A stretch of DNA of 31,953 nucleotides from Planctomycetota bacterium. GTDB taxonomy: Bacteria > Planctomycetota > Planctomycetia > Isosphaerales > Isosphaeraceae. The notes below the pieces were generated by a model. It had not been told where the DNA came from. It saw only the letters and a list, made by a program, of their open reading frames with translations, and made no database searches. The stretch is taken from positions 1 to 31,953 of the forward strand of contig JAJYDH010000004.1 in assembly GCA_021777685.1 (NCBI GenBank). The letters run 5' to 3'. Made by a program: the position numbers and the translations under genes. Of this stretch, positions 6,269 through 14,374 are shown one piece after another. How positions within the stretch are numbered: position 1 is the first letter of the stretch; every line of letters begins with the position of its first letter.

Positions 6269-7543
6269 TTAAAGGTCCGAGAAGAGGGTGCTCTGGACCT
6301 TGTTCGGGAGCCTGGGACCTCGGGCGACGACCCGCTTGGCCGCCAGGTTCGGTCGGAACATCATGAGTATGATCAGGGGCAGATAGAGCACGATCAAGGT
6401 CCCTCCGGCGTCGAGATACCAGAACTGGCTGGCGACCAGGAGCGCCGCGGAGAGGGCGATCAGCTCGCCCAGGTTCTTCTCGGCCGGCAGGAGGGTCAGG
6501 GTGATCGCCAGGGCCAGATACGCGATCAGCACGGGGAGTCGATAGCTCGGATCGATCCCCGACCAGAAACTGCCCGTCGGCGGGGCCTCGACCCCCGGCA
6601 ACAGCCCCGCCTCGGCCAGGCTCCGTGCTCCCAGGACCCTGGCCCAGCTTCCGAGCCCGGGCACCGTCAGGCCCAGCAGGCAGCAGGTCGCGGTCACGCC
6701 CAGCCCGACGCCGACGAACCGCCAGAAGCCCCGCCTTCGGTAGAACCCCGCCCAGAGCGGCAGGAGGCCGACACAGGCCGGCATCCAGCCCGCCGCCAGG
6801 CCGATCAGTGCGCCGGCCAGGCTTGGCTTCGAGTAGAAGACAAGGGCCGTCACGATCAGGGCGGCGGGGATGAGTTGCCCGGTATCCACCAGCGCGAACC
6901 GAGAGTAGGGCAAGAGCAGGTAACATGTCGCCACCGAGAGCCCGGCGATCGGCCTGTCGAAATGCTTCCAGCCGACGGCGATCAGGCCGATGACCAGGCC
7001 GAGGTGCGCCAGGCAGGCCAGGACCCGCTTGAGGATCACACGCGGTTTCTCGTTCGAGGAGAGCGACCCGGCCAGGGGCGAGTGCTGGATGGCGTGCTCG
7101 ACGATCGCCTCGCCGGGGGGCTTTTCGGCGACCTTGTCGGACTTGGTGTCGGCGGGGTTCCTCTTGGTCCCCTCGTCGATCGGCAGGCTGACGGTCTCGG
7201 CGACGAACAGCCCGATCACCCCGATCGCCAGGCAGGCCAGGCCGGAGACGTTCAGGTTCGGCTCCAGGAGCGGCCTGCGGGTCAGGCCGATGTCGAGCAG
7301 ACAGCGGACCAGCCAGAGGAGCGAGCCGAGGAACAGCCAGACGAACGCCCACCAGGGCGCCACGGCCCGGTTGCCGACGAGGATCATCATGCCAGGAGCG
7401 AGCGCGAAGATGAGCAGAAGGTCGAGGTTGCGGACGCTCCAGAATCGGCCGAACTTGAAGAACAGGGTGACGCAGAGCAGGAGGGTGCCGAACAGCCAGA
7501 TTTCCGGCCCGATCCCCAGGTCGGCGACCAGCGAACCATTCAC
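6269..7543 (-). CDS. Polytopic membrane protein, GT-C/GT87-like (weak)
   Basis: This 424-residue integral membrane protein has about ten hydrophobic segments. The first lies at residues 15-30, a hydrophilic loop rich in K/E/D occupies about 120-170, and a second block of helices runs from 175 to 400. The stretch around 240-275 (GALIGLAAGWMPACVGLLPL followed by a basic RRR and another helix) recalls GT87-type or other GT-C polyprenol-phosphate glycosyltransferases, but I see no diagnostic catalytic motif, so no enzymatic role is asserted. The start is GTG (complement of 7541-7543) with AGAGG a few bases upstream. The stop is 20 bases before deoC, so co-transcription is likely although no functional link is evident. 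Confidence 0.75.
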   Translation of the reverse strand: MNGSLVADLGIGPEIWLFGTLLLCVTLFFKFGRFWSVRNLDLLLIFALAPGMMILVGNRAVAPWWAFVWLFLGSLLWLVRCLLDIGLTRRPLLEPNLNVSGLACLAIGVIGLFVAETVSLPIDEGTKRNPADTKSDKVAEKPPGEAIVEHAIQHSPLAGSLSSNEKPRVILKRVLACLAHLGLVIGLIAVGWKHFDRPIAGLSVATCYLLLPYSRFALVDTGQLIPAALIVTALVFYSKPSLAGALIGLAAGWMPACVGLLPLWAGFYRRRGFWRFVGVGLGVTATCCLLGLTVPGLGSWARVLGARSLAEAGLLPGVEAPPTGSFWSGIDPSYRLPVLIAYLALAITLTLLPAEKNLGELIALSAALLVASQFWYLDAGGTLIVLYLPLIILMMFRPNLAAKRVVARGPRLPNKVQSTLFSDL

Positions 7544-7574
7544 GACAGCCTCTCGATCGCGGGAATCATCGGGC

Positions 7575-7591
7575 GGGCGGGAGACCCGCCC
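7575..7591 (-). terminator. GC hairpin between rnc and the membrane-protein gene
   Basis: GGGCGGG-AGA-CCCGCCC forms a perfect 7-bp stem in the 156-base space between rnc (ending at 7700) and the next minus-strand start at 7543. It could attenuate transcription leaving rnc. No T-run follows on the minus strand. Confidence 0.3.
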
Positions 7592-7699
7592 CGGTCCTTC
7601 GCGAGCCCCGAACCCCGCCGAGCAGCCATTCTAGGAGAGTGGGCGCCGGGCTCGCAAGGGGCCGGCATCCGCCCGAGCGGGCAGGGGAGGTGAGCCGGG

Positions 7700-8425
7700 T
7701 CAGTCGGCCGCGAACGGGATCTCTTCTCCCGAGAGCTGGCTGAGCGCGTTGAGGGCCGCCCGTTGCTCGGCATCCTTCTTGTTCCGGCCCCAGGCGGGCG
7801 GGTAGCGATGCCGGCCGATCTGCGCGGCGATCTTGAAGCACTTCGAATGGTCGGGGCCCTTCTCGTCGAGCAGGAGGTAGGTCGGAGTCTCGCCGAACTG
7901 CCGCTGGGCGATCTGCTGGAGGTTGCTCTTGTGGTTCGTCCCCATGTGGCCCTCGACGGTCTCGTCGATCTCGGCCTCGATATGGCGGACGATGAACCGC
8001 TTGGCGGCCTCCATCCCGCCGTCGAGGTAGATCGCGCCGACGAGGCTCTCGAAGACGTCGGCCAGGACCGAGGACGGGGTCTGCTCCTGTGAGCCCATCC
8101 CCTTGCCGAGGATCAGGAACTCGTCGAAGCCGAGCCGCTGGGAGATCTTCGCGCAGGTCTGGCGGGAGACGACCACGGACTTGATCCGGGTCAGCTCCCC
8201 TTCGAGGTATTCGGGAAACTTGAGATAGAGCAGCTCGCAGACGATCGCGCCGAGGATCGAATCGCCGAGGAATTCGAGCCGCTCGTTCGAGGCCAGGCGG
8301 TGGTCGGCCCCCGAGGCGTGGGTCAGAGCCGAGCGGAGGAAGCCCGGGTTCCGGAAGGTGTAACCGAGGACTTCCTCGCAGAGGTCGAAGAGCGAAGGGG
8401 CTTCACGTTGGCTCGGGTCGTTCAT
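7700..8425 (-). CDS. rnc: Ribonuclease III
   Basis: RNase III is a Mg2+-dependent double-strand-specific endoribonuclease that matures rRNA and processes mRNAs. The 241-residue protein has the catalytic domain first: the signature NERLEFLGDSIL at residues 47-58 with E51 and D55, and later ADVFESLVGAIYLDGG, containing the second acidic cluster. The double-stranded RNA-binding domain follows from about residue 163 (NHKSNLQQIAQ..., with the terminal KKDAEQRAALNAL helix). Both domains are complete and in the normal order. The start is ATG (complement of 8423-8425); no strong Shine-Dalgarno is seen. The gene is divergent from the secreted Gly-rich/TPR protein across a 317-base spacer. Confidence 0.96.
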   Translation of the reverse strand: MNDPSQREAPSLFDLCEEVLGYTFRNPGFLRSALTHASGADHRLASNERLEFLGDSILGAIVCELLYLKFPEYLEGELTRIKSVVVSRQTCAKISQRLGFDEFLILGKGMGSQEQTPSSVLADVFESLVGAIYLDGGMEAAKRFIVRHIEAEIDETVEGHMGTNHKSNLQQIAQRQFGETPTYLLLDEKGPDHSKCFKIAAQIGRHRYPPAWGRNKKDAEQRAALNALSQLSGEEIPFAAD

Positions 8426-8742
8426 GGTGGCGCCAACATGTTGACGGAGGGGCCTTGGGGTGGCGGAATACGAGGCTACTCGTCCGATCGTCCGAAGTCA
8501 ACCGCGACCATCGGGGCGGGTAGGGCTGTTTCATCCTCATCTTCGTCTCGTGAAATGGGACCGGCTCCGGAGCGCGGCGGGGTGCCCGTCCCCGTTGACC
8601 CTTCCAAAGTGAGAATGGAACAACCCCGATCGGAGCGGGCACGCGCCGAATGTGCTCGCCGCGAGATTGCCAACGACGCCGACGATCGTGATAATACAGA
8701 TGAGTGGTCGCCCGATCGATTTCAGGAAGGAGGTCGGGTCGC
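8426..8742. other. Divergent promoter region of rnc and the Gly-rich/TPR gene
   Basis: No gene is supported in these 317 bases. The region contains the dispersed REP-like repeat at 8553-8596, and an AGGAAGGAGGT ribosome-binding site at 8724-8734 for the plus-strand gene. AT-richer sequence around 8685-8700 (GTGATAATACAG) may hold a -10 element, but no paired -35 is clear. Confidence 0.5.
8553..8596. repeat. Dispersed REP-like repeat, copy 1
   Basis: The element begins AAATGGGACCGGCTCCG and ends GGTGCCCGTCCCCGTT. Its two ends are imperfect inverted repeats. It shares the order GGCTCCG, AGCG, GG, CG, GGTGCCC, TCCCC, TT with a second copy at 21013-21060, so it is a member of a family rather than a chance hairpin. 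Confidence 0.6.
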
Positions 8743-9609
8743 ATGCGTATCGTCGCCCGATGGTGTTGGATGCCACTACTGCTCGCGGTTCCCCCTCCGG
8801 CGTACTCGCAGCATCCTCACGGCCACGGGGCCTCATTCGCCTCATATTCTAGTCCGGTCCACGTCGGATACGACGGTGGGCACGGGTGCCCTGGCGGTTA
8901 TTCGCACGGCGGCCTGGGCTACGGTCTCGGCGGCCTGGGCTTCGGCTCGCTGGGTTACGGTCTCGGCGTCCCTTACTTTTATCCGTCGCCGCTCCTTGTG
9001 ACCGGCCCCGCCTTCTTCATTCCGCTCTACCCGATCGTCGCGCCACCGCCCCTGAGTGTTAGCCAGCGGGGTGGGGGACTGATGCTCCCGATGCCGCCGA
9101 GGCAACTCCTCGAGCCTGACCCCCGACCTGCCCCTCGAAGGACCAACCCGGCCCGGGCGAAGGAGCAGGTCGAGATCGGCGACAGGTCGTTCCGGGCCGG
9201 CAATATCAAGCGGGCCGAGGAGAAATACAACCTCGCCGTCAAGGCCGACCCGGCGGCGCCCATGCCCCACGTCCACCTGGCCCAGGTTTCGATCGCCCGG
9301 GGCGATTACGCCGCCGCCGCCGACCACCTTCGCGACGCGGTGACGGTCTCGGCCGGAGGGAACTGGCTGCTCAACGCCCCCGACATCCAGGCCGTCTTCG
9401 GCGAGCCGGCCGACTTCGCCCGCCAACTCGCCCGGCTCGAATCGCACCTCCAGGCGTCTCCCAACGACCGAGATGCCTGGTTCGTCCTCGGCGCCGAGCA
9501 TTACCTGACGGGCCGGACCAAGCAGGCGTCCGACATCTTCCAGAGGCTGGGCGACCGCAGGCCGGATGAAGCCCTTTCGGCCTTCAATAACGCCTCGAAC
9601 CCGAAATGA
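8743..9609 (+). CDS. Secreted Gly-rich protein with TPR domain
   Basis: This predicted 288-residue secreted protein has a signal peptide (MRIVARWCWMPLLLAVPPPAYSQ, cleavage near residue 22-23). Next is a Gly/Tyr/His-rich low-complexity stretch (about 25-75, with GYGLGGLGFG-type repeats), a hydrophobic Pro-rich linker, and from about 140 onward TPR-like helices (GDRSFRAGNIKRAEEKYNLAV, then HLAQVSIARGDYAAAADHLR). ATG 8743 was chosen because AGGAAGGAGGT lies 8 bases upstream and the signal peptide begins there; an upstream ATG 8704 in the same frame lacks these. The fold suggests a periplasmic or surface protein-interaction role; no enzymatic motif is seen. The downstream amidase starts 27 bases after its stop, so the two may be co-transcribed. 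Confidence 0.8.
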   Translation: MRIVARWCWMPLLLAVPPPAYSQHPHGHGASFASYSSPVHVGYDGGHGCPGGYSHGGLGYGLGGLGFGSLGYGLGVPYFYPSPLLVTGPAFFIPLYPIVAPPPLSVSQRGGGLMLPMPPRQLLEPDPRPAPRRTNPARAKEQVEIGDRSFRAGNIKRAEEKYNLAVKADPAAPMPHVHLAQVSIARGDYAAAADHLRDAVTVSAGGNWLLNAPDIQAVFGEPADFARQLARLESHLQASPNDRDAWFVLGAEHYLTGRTKQASDIFQRLGDRRPDEALSAFNNASNPK

Positions 9610-9636
9610 TCCGGAGCGGAGCCGCGCGGACGCAAC

Positions 9637-10578
9637 ATGGCCGAGATTCCCCGCTATTACGCGGCTGCCTGCCAGACCGACCTCCCTTGCCCGCCCGATC
9701 GCTCGGGGCTCCACGAACGGGTCGGCGTCCTTCTCAACATGGTCGATCGGTCCGTGATCGGTTATGGACCGTTCTTCGACGTCAAGCTGCTCGTCTTCCC
9801 CGAGTTCGCCCACGCCGCGCCGATCTACCCGACCGTCGAGGAGCTTCGCGACCGCCTGGCCGTGCCGATCCCCAACGAGCAGACGGATCGCTACCGCCGC
9901 AAGGCCAGGGAACACGGCGTCTACATCCAGACCGGGACGTTCCTGGAGGTCGACCCGAAATGGCCCGGGGTGGTCTTCAACACGACCTGCCTGATCGGGC
10001 CTGACGGGCTGCTCGCCCGCTACCGGAAGGTCAACCCGTGGCTCCCGTGGGAGGTCCACGCCAGCCCCCATGACCTGCCGGGTTACGACGAGCCGATGTT
10101 CCCGGTCGTCGAGACCGAGATCGGCCGACTCGGCGCGGCGATCTGCTACGACTGGCTCTTTCCCGAGGCGATCCGGGCGCTGGCGATCGGCGGTGCCGAG
10201 GTCCTGATCCGGGTCTCGGCCTACATGGACCCCTGGGGCTCGACGCCGCCGATGGACTGGTGGACCCTGTTCAACCGGGCGAGGGCGGTCGAGAACTTCG
10301 CGTTCGTCGTCGCGGCGAACCAGGGGGCCTCGGCCTCGAACTACCCGCCGTTCTCGTGGCCGGGCGGGAGCATGGTCGTCGATTTCGACGGCCGGATTCT
10401 CGCCCAGGCCGACCCCGGGCCGGGAGAGAAGATCGTCGTCGCGCCGATTGACCTGGCGGCGCTCAGGGCCGAGCGGGGCCGCAGGGCAGGGCACCACTTC
10501 CTGGATCACCTCCGGACCGACGCCAACCGGGGGAAGTTCGCCGCCCGCCCGGCTGGCATTCCGCCTCTGGATCGGTGA
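9637..10578 (+). CDS. Nitrilase-superfamily carbon-nitrogen hydrolase
   Basis: This 313-residue cytosolic hydrolase of the nitrilase/amidase superfamily has the full Glu-Lys-Cys catalytic triad: E56 in VFPEF, K131 in YRKVNPW and C170 in AAICYDWLFPE. Length and the conserved WWTLFNRARAVENFAFVVAANQ stretch fit aliphatic-amidase/formamidase-like or N-carbamoyl hydrolase branches; the exact substrate (amide, nitrile or N-carbamoyl compound) cannot be read from the sequence. The C-terminus, after an IDLAALRAER segment typical of the superfamily, ends normally. ATG 9637 follows the TPR gene by 27 bases with only a weak GGAG-like site upstream. The following large gene begins 58 bases after its stop. 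Confidence 0.88.
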   Translation: MAEIPRYYAAACQTDLPCPPDRSGLHERVGVLLNMVDRSVIGYGPFFDVKLLVFPEFAHAAPIYPTVEELRDRLAVPIPNEQTDRYRRKAREHGVYIQTGTFLEVDPKWPGVVFNTTCLIGPDGLLARYRKVNPWLPWEVHASPHDLPGYDEPMFPVVETEIGRLGAAICYDWLFPEAIRALAIGGAEVLIRVSAYMDPWGSTPPMDWWTLFNRARAVENFAFVVAANQGASASNYPPFSWPGGSMVVDFDGRILAQADPGPGEKIVVAPIDLAALRAERGRRAGHHFLDHLRTDANRGKFAARPAGIPPLDR

Positions 10579-10636
10579 TGCTCGAAACCCGATGATTCGA
10601 CCGCCCTTCTCCCGCGATCAGTCGAGGACGGCCCCG

Positions 10637-13600
10637 ATGAGGACAGGCAAGGCCGGGCGGCTCGCCCTGGCGATGGCGGTTGGCTTCGTGTTCATTTCGG
10701 GCTCGTGCGGAAGGCCGGAGCCGAAGGTCGATTGGGCGACCCGGGACGAGATCCCGCCCGACCGGCTGAAGGCCGTGATGGACGCCCACTTTCGAGGGCT
10801 CGGGGCGATCGAGCGTTACGAATACGCGGACGCCGCCGACGCCTTCCGGGAGGTCCACGAGAAGGCCCCCGGCTGGGTTCCCGGCTCGATCAACCTGGCC
10901 ATCGCCCTCCTCAACCAGGGAGGCGAGGCGGCGGCCAAGGCCAAAGGGCAGGGCCAGGCCGAGCTGACCGGCGCCCCCCGAAAGAACATCGACGACGCCG
11001 TCCGGTTGCTCGACGAGATCCTGGCCCGCCGGCCGGACGACCCCTGGGCCCTCTTCTGCCGCGGGATCATCTCGGAGAGCGAGGGGAAGATCGAGGACGC
11101 ACACCGCGACTTCAAGAGGGTCACGGAGATCGACCCGCTCGACGCCAACGCCTGGCTCGAACGGGGGAGTACCATGACCGAGCCGGGCAAGACCTCGATC
11201 GAGCCCGCCTCGCCGTTGCTCCCGGAGCAGACCTCGTGCTTCGCCCGGGCGCTGGAGCTGAATCCGAATCTCACGACCGCGATGTACAAGCTCTCCAGGG
11301 TCCGGGGCTATGCCGGCAATCGGGTCGAGCAGAAGAAGCTCCTCGACCGCCAGTCTCGGATGGACCCCGACAAGAATTACGCGGGCTCGGGCGAGCTGGC
11401 GAAGCTGGTCTATGGCGAGATGGGCCGGTACGCGAAGGTCATCGACCCGTTCCCCCGCGAGAAGGTGACGACAAGCCCCGCGCCGGCACCCCGGTTCGAC
11501 CCTCCGGCCGAGATCCGGGTGAAACTGCCCGACGGGCACCGCTGGGCGACTTCCGTCGACTTCACGGGCCCGCTCGCGGTGATCGGCCGGGCCCGCGCCC
11601 GATTCGGGCAGGGGGTCGCGACCTTCGACGCCGACGGCGACGGCCGGCTCGACCTTTATCTGACCTCCGCCGTCGTCGGCCCCAAGGGGGTCCATGACGT
11701 CCTCCTGATCAACCGGGGGGAGAACCGCTTCGATGACGCGACGGCTTCGGTTGGACTGCCCGAGGACAGGGCCGGTCTGGGGATTGCGGCCGGCGATTTC
11801 GACGCCGACCGCCGGGTCGACCTGTTCCTCACGGGCGTCGGCGACCAGCGGCTCTATCGCAACCTCGGCGGCCGGTTCGAGGACATCACGAAGGCCGCCG
11901 GTGTCGCCGGAGGCCCGCCAGCGGTCGTGCTCTCGGCACGATGGCTCGACCTCGACCAGGACGGAGACCTCGACCTCTACGTGCTGAACCACGCGCCGGC
12001 CTCGGAGGCCGAACGCTGCTTCGGGCCGAACCCGCCGGGCGGCATCGCCAACTTGGCGTACCGGAACGATGGCCAGGCCGCGCCCGTGGCCGGCAAGATC
12101 GAGAGCAACTGGGCGCCGATGGCCGTCTCGGCCCCCGACTTCGGGGCGTCCGCCGGGCTCTCGATCGCGTTCTCGATCTCCTTCCCGGGTGCCGAGGCCC
12201 TGTCGGCGGGGCAGGGCCCGCATACCTCGGTGGCCGCGCTCGACATCGACGACGATCGCGATATCGACCTGATCGTCTCCGCAGACGGAGTGGCCCCGCT
12301 GGCGATCCTCAACGATCGGGCCGGGGCGTTCCACGCGGAACCTTTGAAGTCCATCCGCACCGACAGCCCGATCGCCGGGATGCTCGCGGCCGACCTCGAC
12401 AAGGACGGCCGGACCGATCTCGTCGCGGTGGGGCCGGGCGGGCGGGCGACGGCCTGGCGAAACGCCACGACCCGGACGGCCGAGGGGTGGAAATTTGATT
12501 TCGCATCGCTCCCGATCGAGGCGAGAGGCTGGCGAGCGGCCCAGGCGATCGACCTCGACCTCGACACCTGGACCGACCTCGTCGGCCTGCCGGATGATCC
12601 CGCGTCGCCGAGCCTCGGGTGGTCGAGGAATGCCGCGAGCCGGCTGGAGACCAGGCCGCTCCCGCTCGCTCCCGGGGAAACTCCAGGGGTCACACTCCAG
12701 GGTTTCGCGCTGGCCGATCTCGTCGGTGATCCGCTGCCGGACCTGGTTCTCGTCCCCGAGGGCAAGCCGCCCCGAATCGCCCGGAATCTCGGCAACGGCC
12801 TCCACTGGCTGGCGGTCGACCTCGCCGGCCGTTGGCATATCGCCCCCGAGCACACCCGGACGAACTCCGAAGGGCTGGGGGCCCGGCTCTGCCTGGAAGG
12901 GCAGGGGATCAACGTCCCTTACGACCATACGACCCCCTCGGCCGGGCTCGCGCAGTCGGTCGGCCCGGTCGTGCTGGGGATGGGCCAGAACGCCTCGGCC
13001 CCGCTGCTTCGAGTCCGGTGGCCCGACGGTGTCATGCAATGTGAGCTGAACGTCACCGCCGACAAGACGCTCCGCCTGATCGAGCTCAGCCGGAAGACCG
13101 GCAGTTGCCCGGTACTTTTCACGTGGAACGGAGCCCGGTTCGAGTGCCTGGGCGACTTCCTCGGCGGCGGCGGTCTCGGCTACCTCGTCGCCCCGGGCGT
13201 CTTCGGACAGCCCGACCGCGACGAGTCGGTCGCGATCGCGCCGGGGCAGCTTCAGGCCGTCGACGGCCTCTACCGGCTGAGCGTGGTCGAGCCGATGGAC
13301 GAGGTCGCCTACCTCGACAAGCTGACCCTCGACGTTGTCGACCGCCCTCCGGGAGTTTCATCGACCCCCGACGAGCGGTTCGCCCCCGAGGGGCCGAGGC
13401 CGACCGGCCAGACCATCGCCTGGTCGAGGTCGATCGAGCCTGTCCGGGCGCTCGACCACGAAGGCCGAGACGTCACACCCGAGATCCGCGCCTGGGACCG
13501 CCGGACCGTCGACCGCTTCCGGCTGCTCCGGGGGTGGATCGGCTACGCCGAAGACCACTCGCTCATCCTCGATTTCGGCGATCGTCTGGCCGGTCTCGGC

Positions 13601-14371
13601 CCCGACGAAAAGCTCGTCCTCTGCCTCGCCGGCTGGGTCGAGTACCCGTACTCGCAGACGAATTACGCGGCCTCGACGGCCGGCCTCGCCCTGCGGCCTC
13701 CAGTCCTCGAACGCCAACGACCGGACGGGGGCTGGGAGACGATCGACCCCCACCCCGGCTATCCGGCCGGGCTCCCGAGGATGATGACGGTCGACCTGAC
13801 CGGGAAGGTCTCCGACCCCCGCTGCGTGCTCCGTTTGACGACGAACATGGAACTCTACTGGGACCAGGCGTTCGTCGCGGTCGTGGACTCCGCGGCCAAT
13901 ATCCGGACCAGTTCCCTGCCCGTGGCCCGCGCGACCCTGGGGGATCGGGGCTACCTCCGCGAGGTCTCGCCCGACGGCCGACTCCCGCTTCTCTACGAGT
14001 ACGACCGCGTCGACCCCGCCCCGCTCGCCCGGATGAGCGGCTTCCTGACGCGGCATGGCGACGTCGCCCGGCTCCTGACCGTCGACGACGATCACCTGTG
14101 CACGGTCGGCCCGGGTGACGAGGTCCGGCTCGAATTCGAAGCGACCGGCCTGCCGGCGCTTCGCGAAGGGTGGACCCGGAGCTTCGTCCTCCGCGCGACC
14201 GGCTATTGCAAGGACGCCGACCCCTTCACCGCCGGGAGCGATGCGGTGGGGCCGCTCCCCTGGCGGACGATGCCCCCATATCCGTTCGAGGGTAAGCCCG
14301 AGCGTCCCACGGACCCCGACTACGCGACCTATCTCCGCGAGTATCAGACCCGGCCGGCGGGGATGCGCTGA
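10637..14371 (+). CDS. TPR / FG-GAP / UnbV (CRTAC1-type) exported protein
   Basis: This is a very large protein (1244 residues from ATG 10637). It begins with an export signal (MRTGKAGRLALAMAVGFVFI, then SGSC with Cys24 as a possible but non-canonical lipobox). TPR-like helices occupy about 40-270. From about 325 to 650 it carries at least six Ca2+-loop FG-GAP/VCBS blades (DADGDGRLDLYL, DLDQDGDLDLYV, DIDDDRDIDLIV, DLDKDGRTDLVAV). An ASPIC/UnbV domain follows at about 745-815 (LGARL..., RVRWPDGV). The last roughly 430 residues are not assigned to any family I recognise. Such proteins are abundant in planctomycetes and acidobacteria and are thought to be surface or periplasmic beta-propellers; no catalytic role is known. 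The start could alternatively be ATG 10592, or further upstream overlapping the amidase; ATG 10637 has GAGGA upstream and a signal sequence. Confidence 0.88.
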   Translation: MRTGKAGRLALAMAVGFVFISGSCGRPEPKVDWATRDEIPPDRLKAVMDAHFRGLGAIERYEYADAADAFREVHEKAPGWVPGSINLAIALLNQGGEAAAKAKGQGQAELTGAPRKNIDDAVRLLDEILARRPDDPWALFCRGIISESEGKIEDAHRDFKRVTEIDPLDANAWLERGSTMTEPGKTSIEPASPLLPEQTSCFARALELNPNLTTAMYKLSRVRGYAGNRVEQKKLLDRQSRMDPDKNYAGSGELAKLVYGEMGRYAKVIDPFPREKVTTSPAPAPRFDPPAEIRVKLPDGHRWATSVDFTGPLAVIGRARARFGQGVATFDADGDGRLDLYLTSAVVGPKGVHDVLLINRGENRFDDATASVGLPEDRAGLGIAAGDFDADRRVDLFLTGVGDQRLYRNLGGRFEDITKAAGVAGGPPAVVLSARWLDLDQDGDLDLYVLNHAPASEAERCFGPNPPGGIANLAYRNDGQAAPVAGKIESNWAPMAVSAPDFGASAGLSIAFSISFPGAEALSAGQGPHTSVAALDIDDDRDIDLIVSADGVAPLAILNDRAGAFHAEPLKSIRTDSPIAGMLAADLDKDGRTDLVAVGPGGRATAWRNATTRTAEGWKFDFASLPIEARGWRAAQAIDLDLDTWTDLVGLPDDPASPSLGWSRNAASRLETRPLPLAPGETPGVTLQGFALADLVGDPLPDLVLVPEGKPPRIARNLGNGLHWLAVDLAGRWHIAPEHTRTNSEGLGARLCLEGQGINVPYDHTTPSAGLAQSVGPVVLGMGQNASAPLLRVRWPDGVMQCELNVTADKTLRLIELSRKTGSCPVLFTWNGARFECLGDFLGGGGLGYLVAPGVFGQPDRDESVAIAPGQLQAVDGLYRLSVVEPMDEVAYLDKLTLDVVDRPPGVSSTPDERFAPEGPRPTGQTIAWSRSIEPVRALDHEGRDVTPEIRAWDRRTVDRFRLLRGWIGYAEDHSLILDFGDRLAGLGPDEKLVLCLAGWVEYPYSQTNYAASTAGLALRPPVLERQRPDGGWETIDPHPGYPAGLPRMMTVDLTGKVSDPRCVLRLTTNMELYWDQAFVAVVDSAANIRTSSLPVARATLGDRGYLREVSPDGRLPLLYEYDRVDPAPLARMSGFLTRHGDVARLLTVDDDHLCTVGPGDEVRLEFEATGLPALREGWTRSFVLRATGYCKDADPFTAGSDAVGPLPWRTMPPYPFEGKPERPTDPDYATYLREYQTRPAGMR
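13115..13130. promoter_or_regulatory. Degenerate parS-like sequence
   Basis: CTTTTCACGTGGAACG contains the CACGTG core and a good right half-site (NAAC). The left half-site has TTT instead of GTT, so one position of the 14-bp core is off, plus both outer positions. It lies inside the large FG-GAP gene. It could be a weak secondary ParB site or a chance match. Confidence 0.25.
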
Positions 14372-14374
14372 TCG

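Noticed and set aside
5499..7352. Reading deoC as a 617-residue fusion
   Set aside because: The extension covers the adjacent membrane-protein gene in another frame, and DeoC starts normally at 6248.
8842..10509. 555-codon minus-strand frame across the TPR and amidase genes
   Set aside because: Antisense shadow of two recognisable genes; no family features.
10463..13039. 858-codon minus-strand frame
   Set aside because: Antisense of the TPR/FG-GAP gene; D/G-rich repeats on the plus strand create regular V/E/V patterns on the other.
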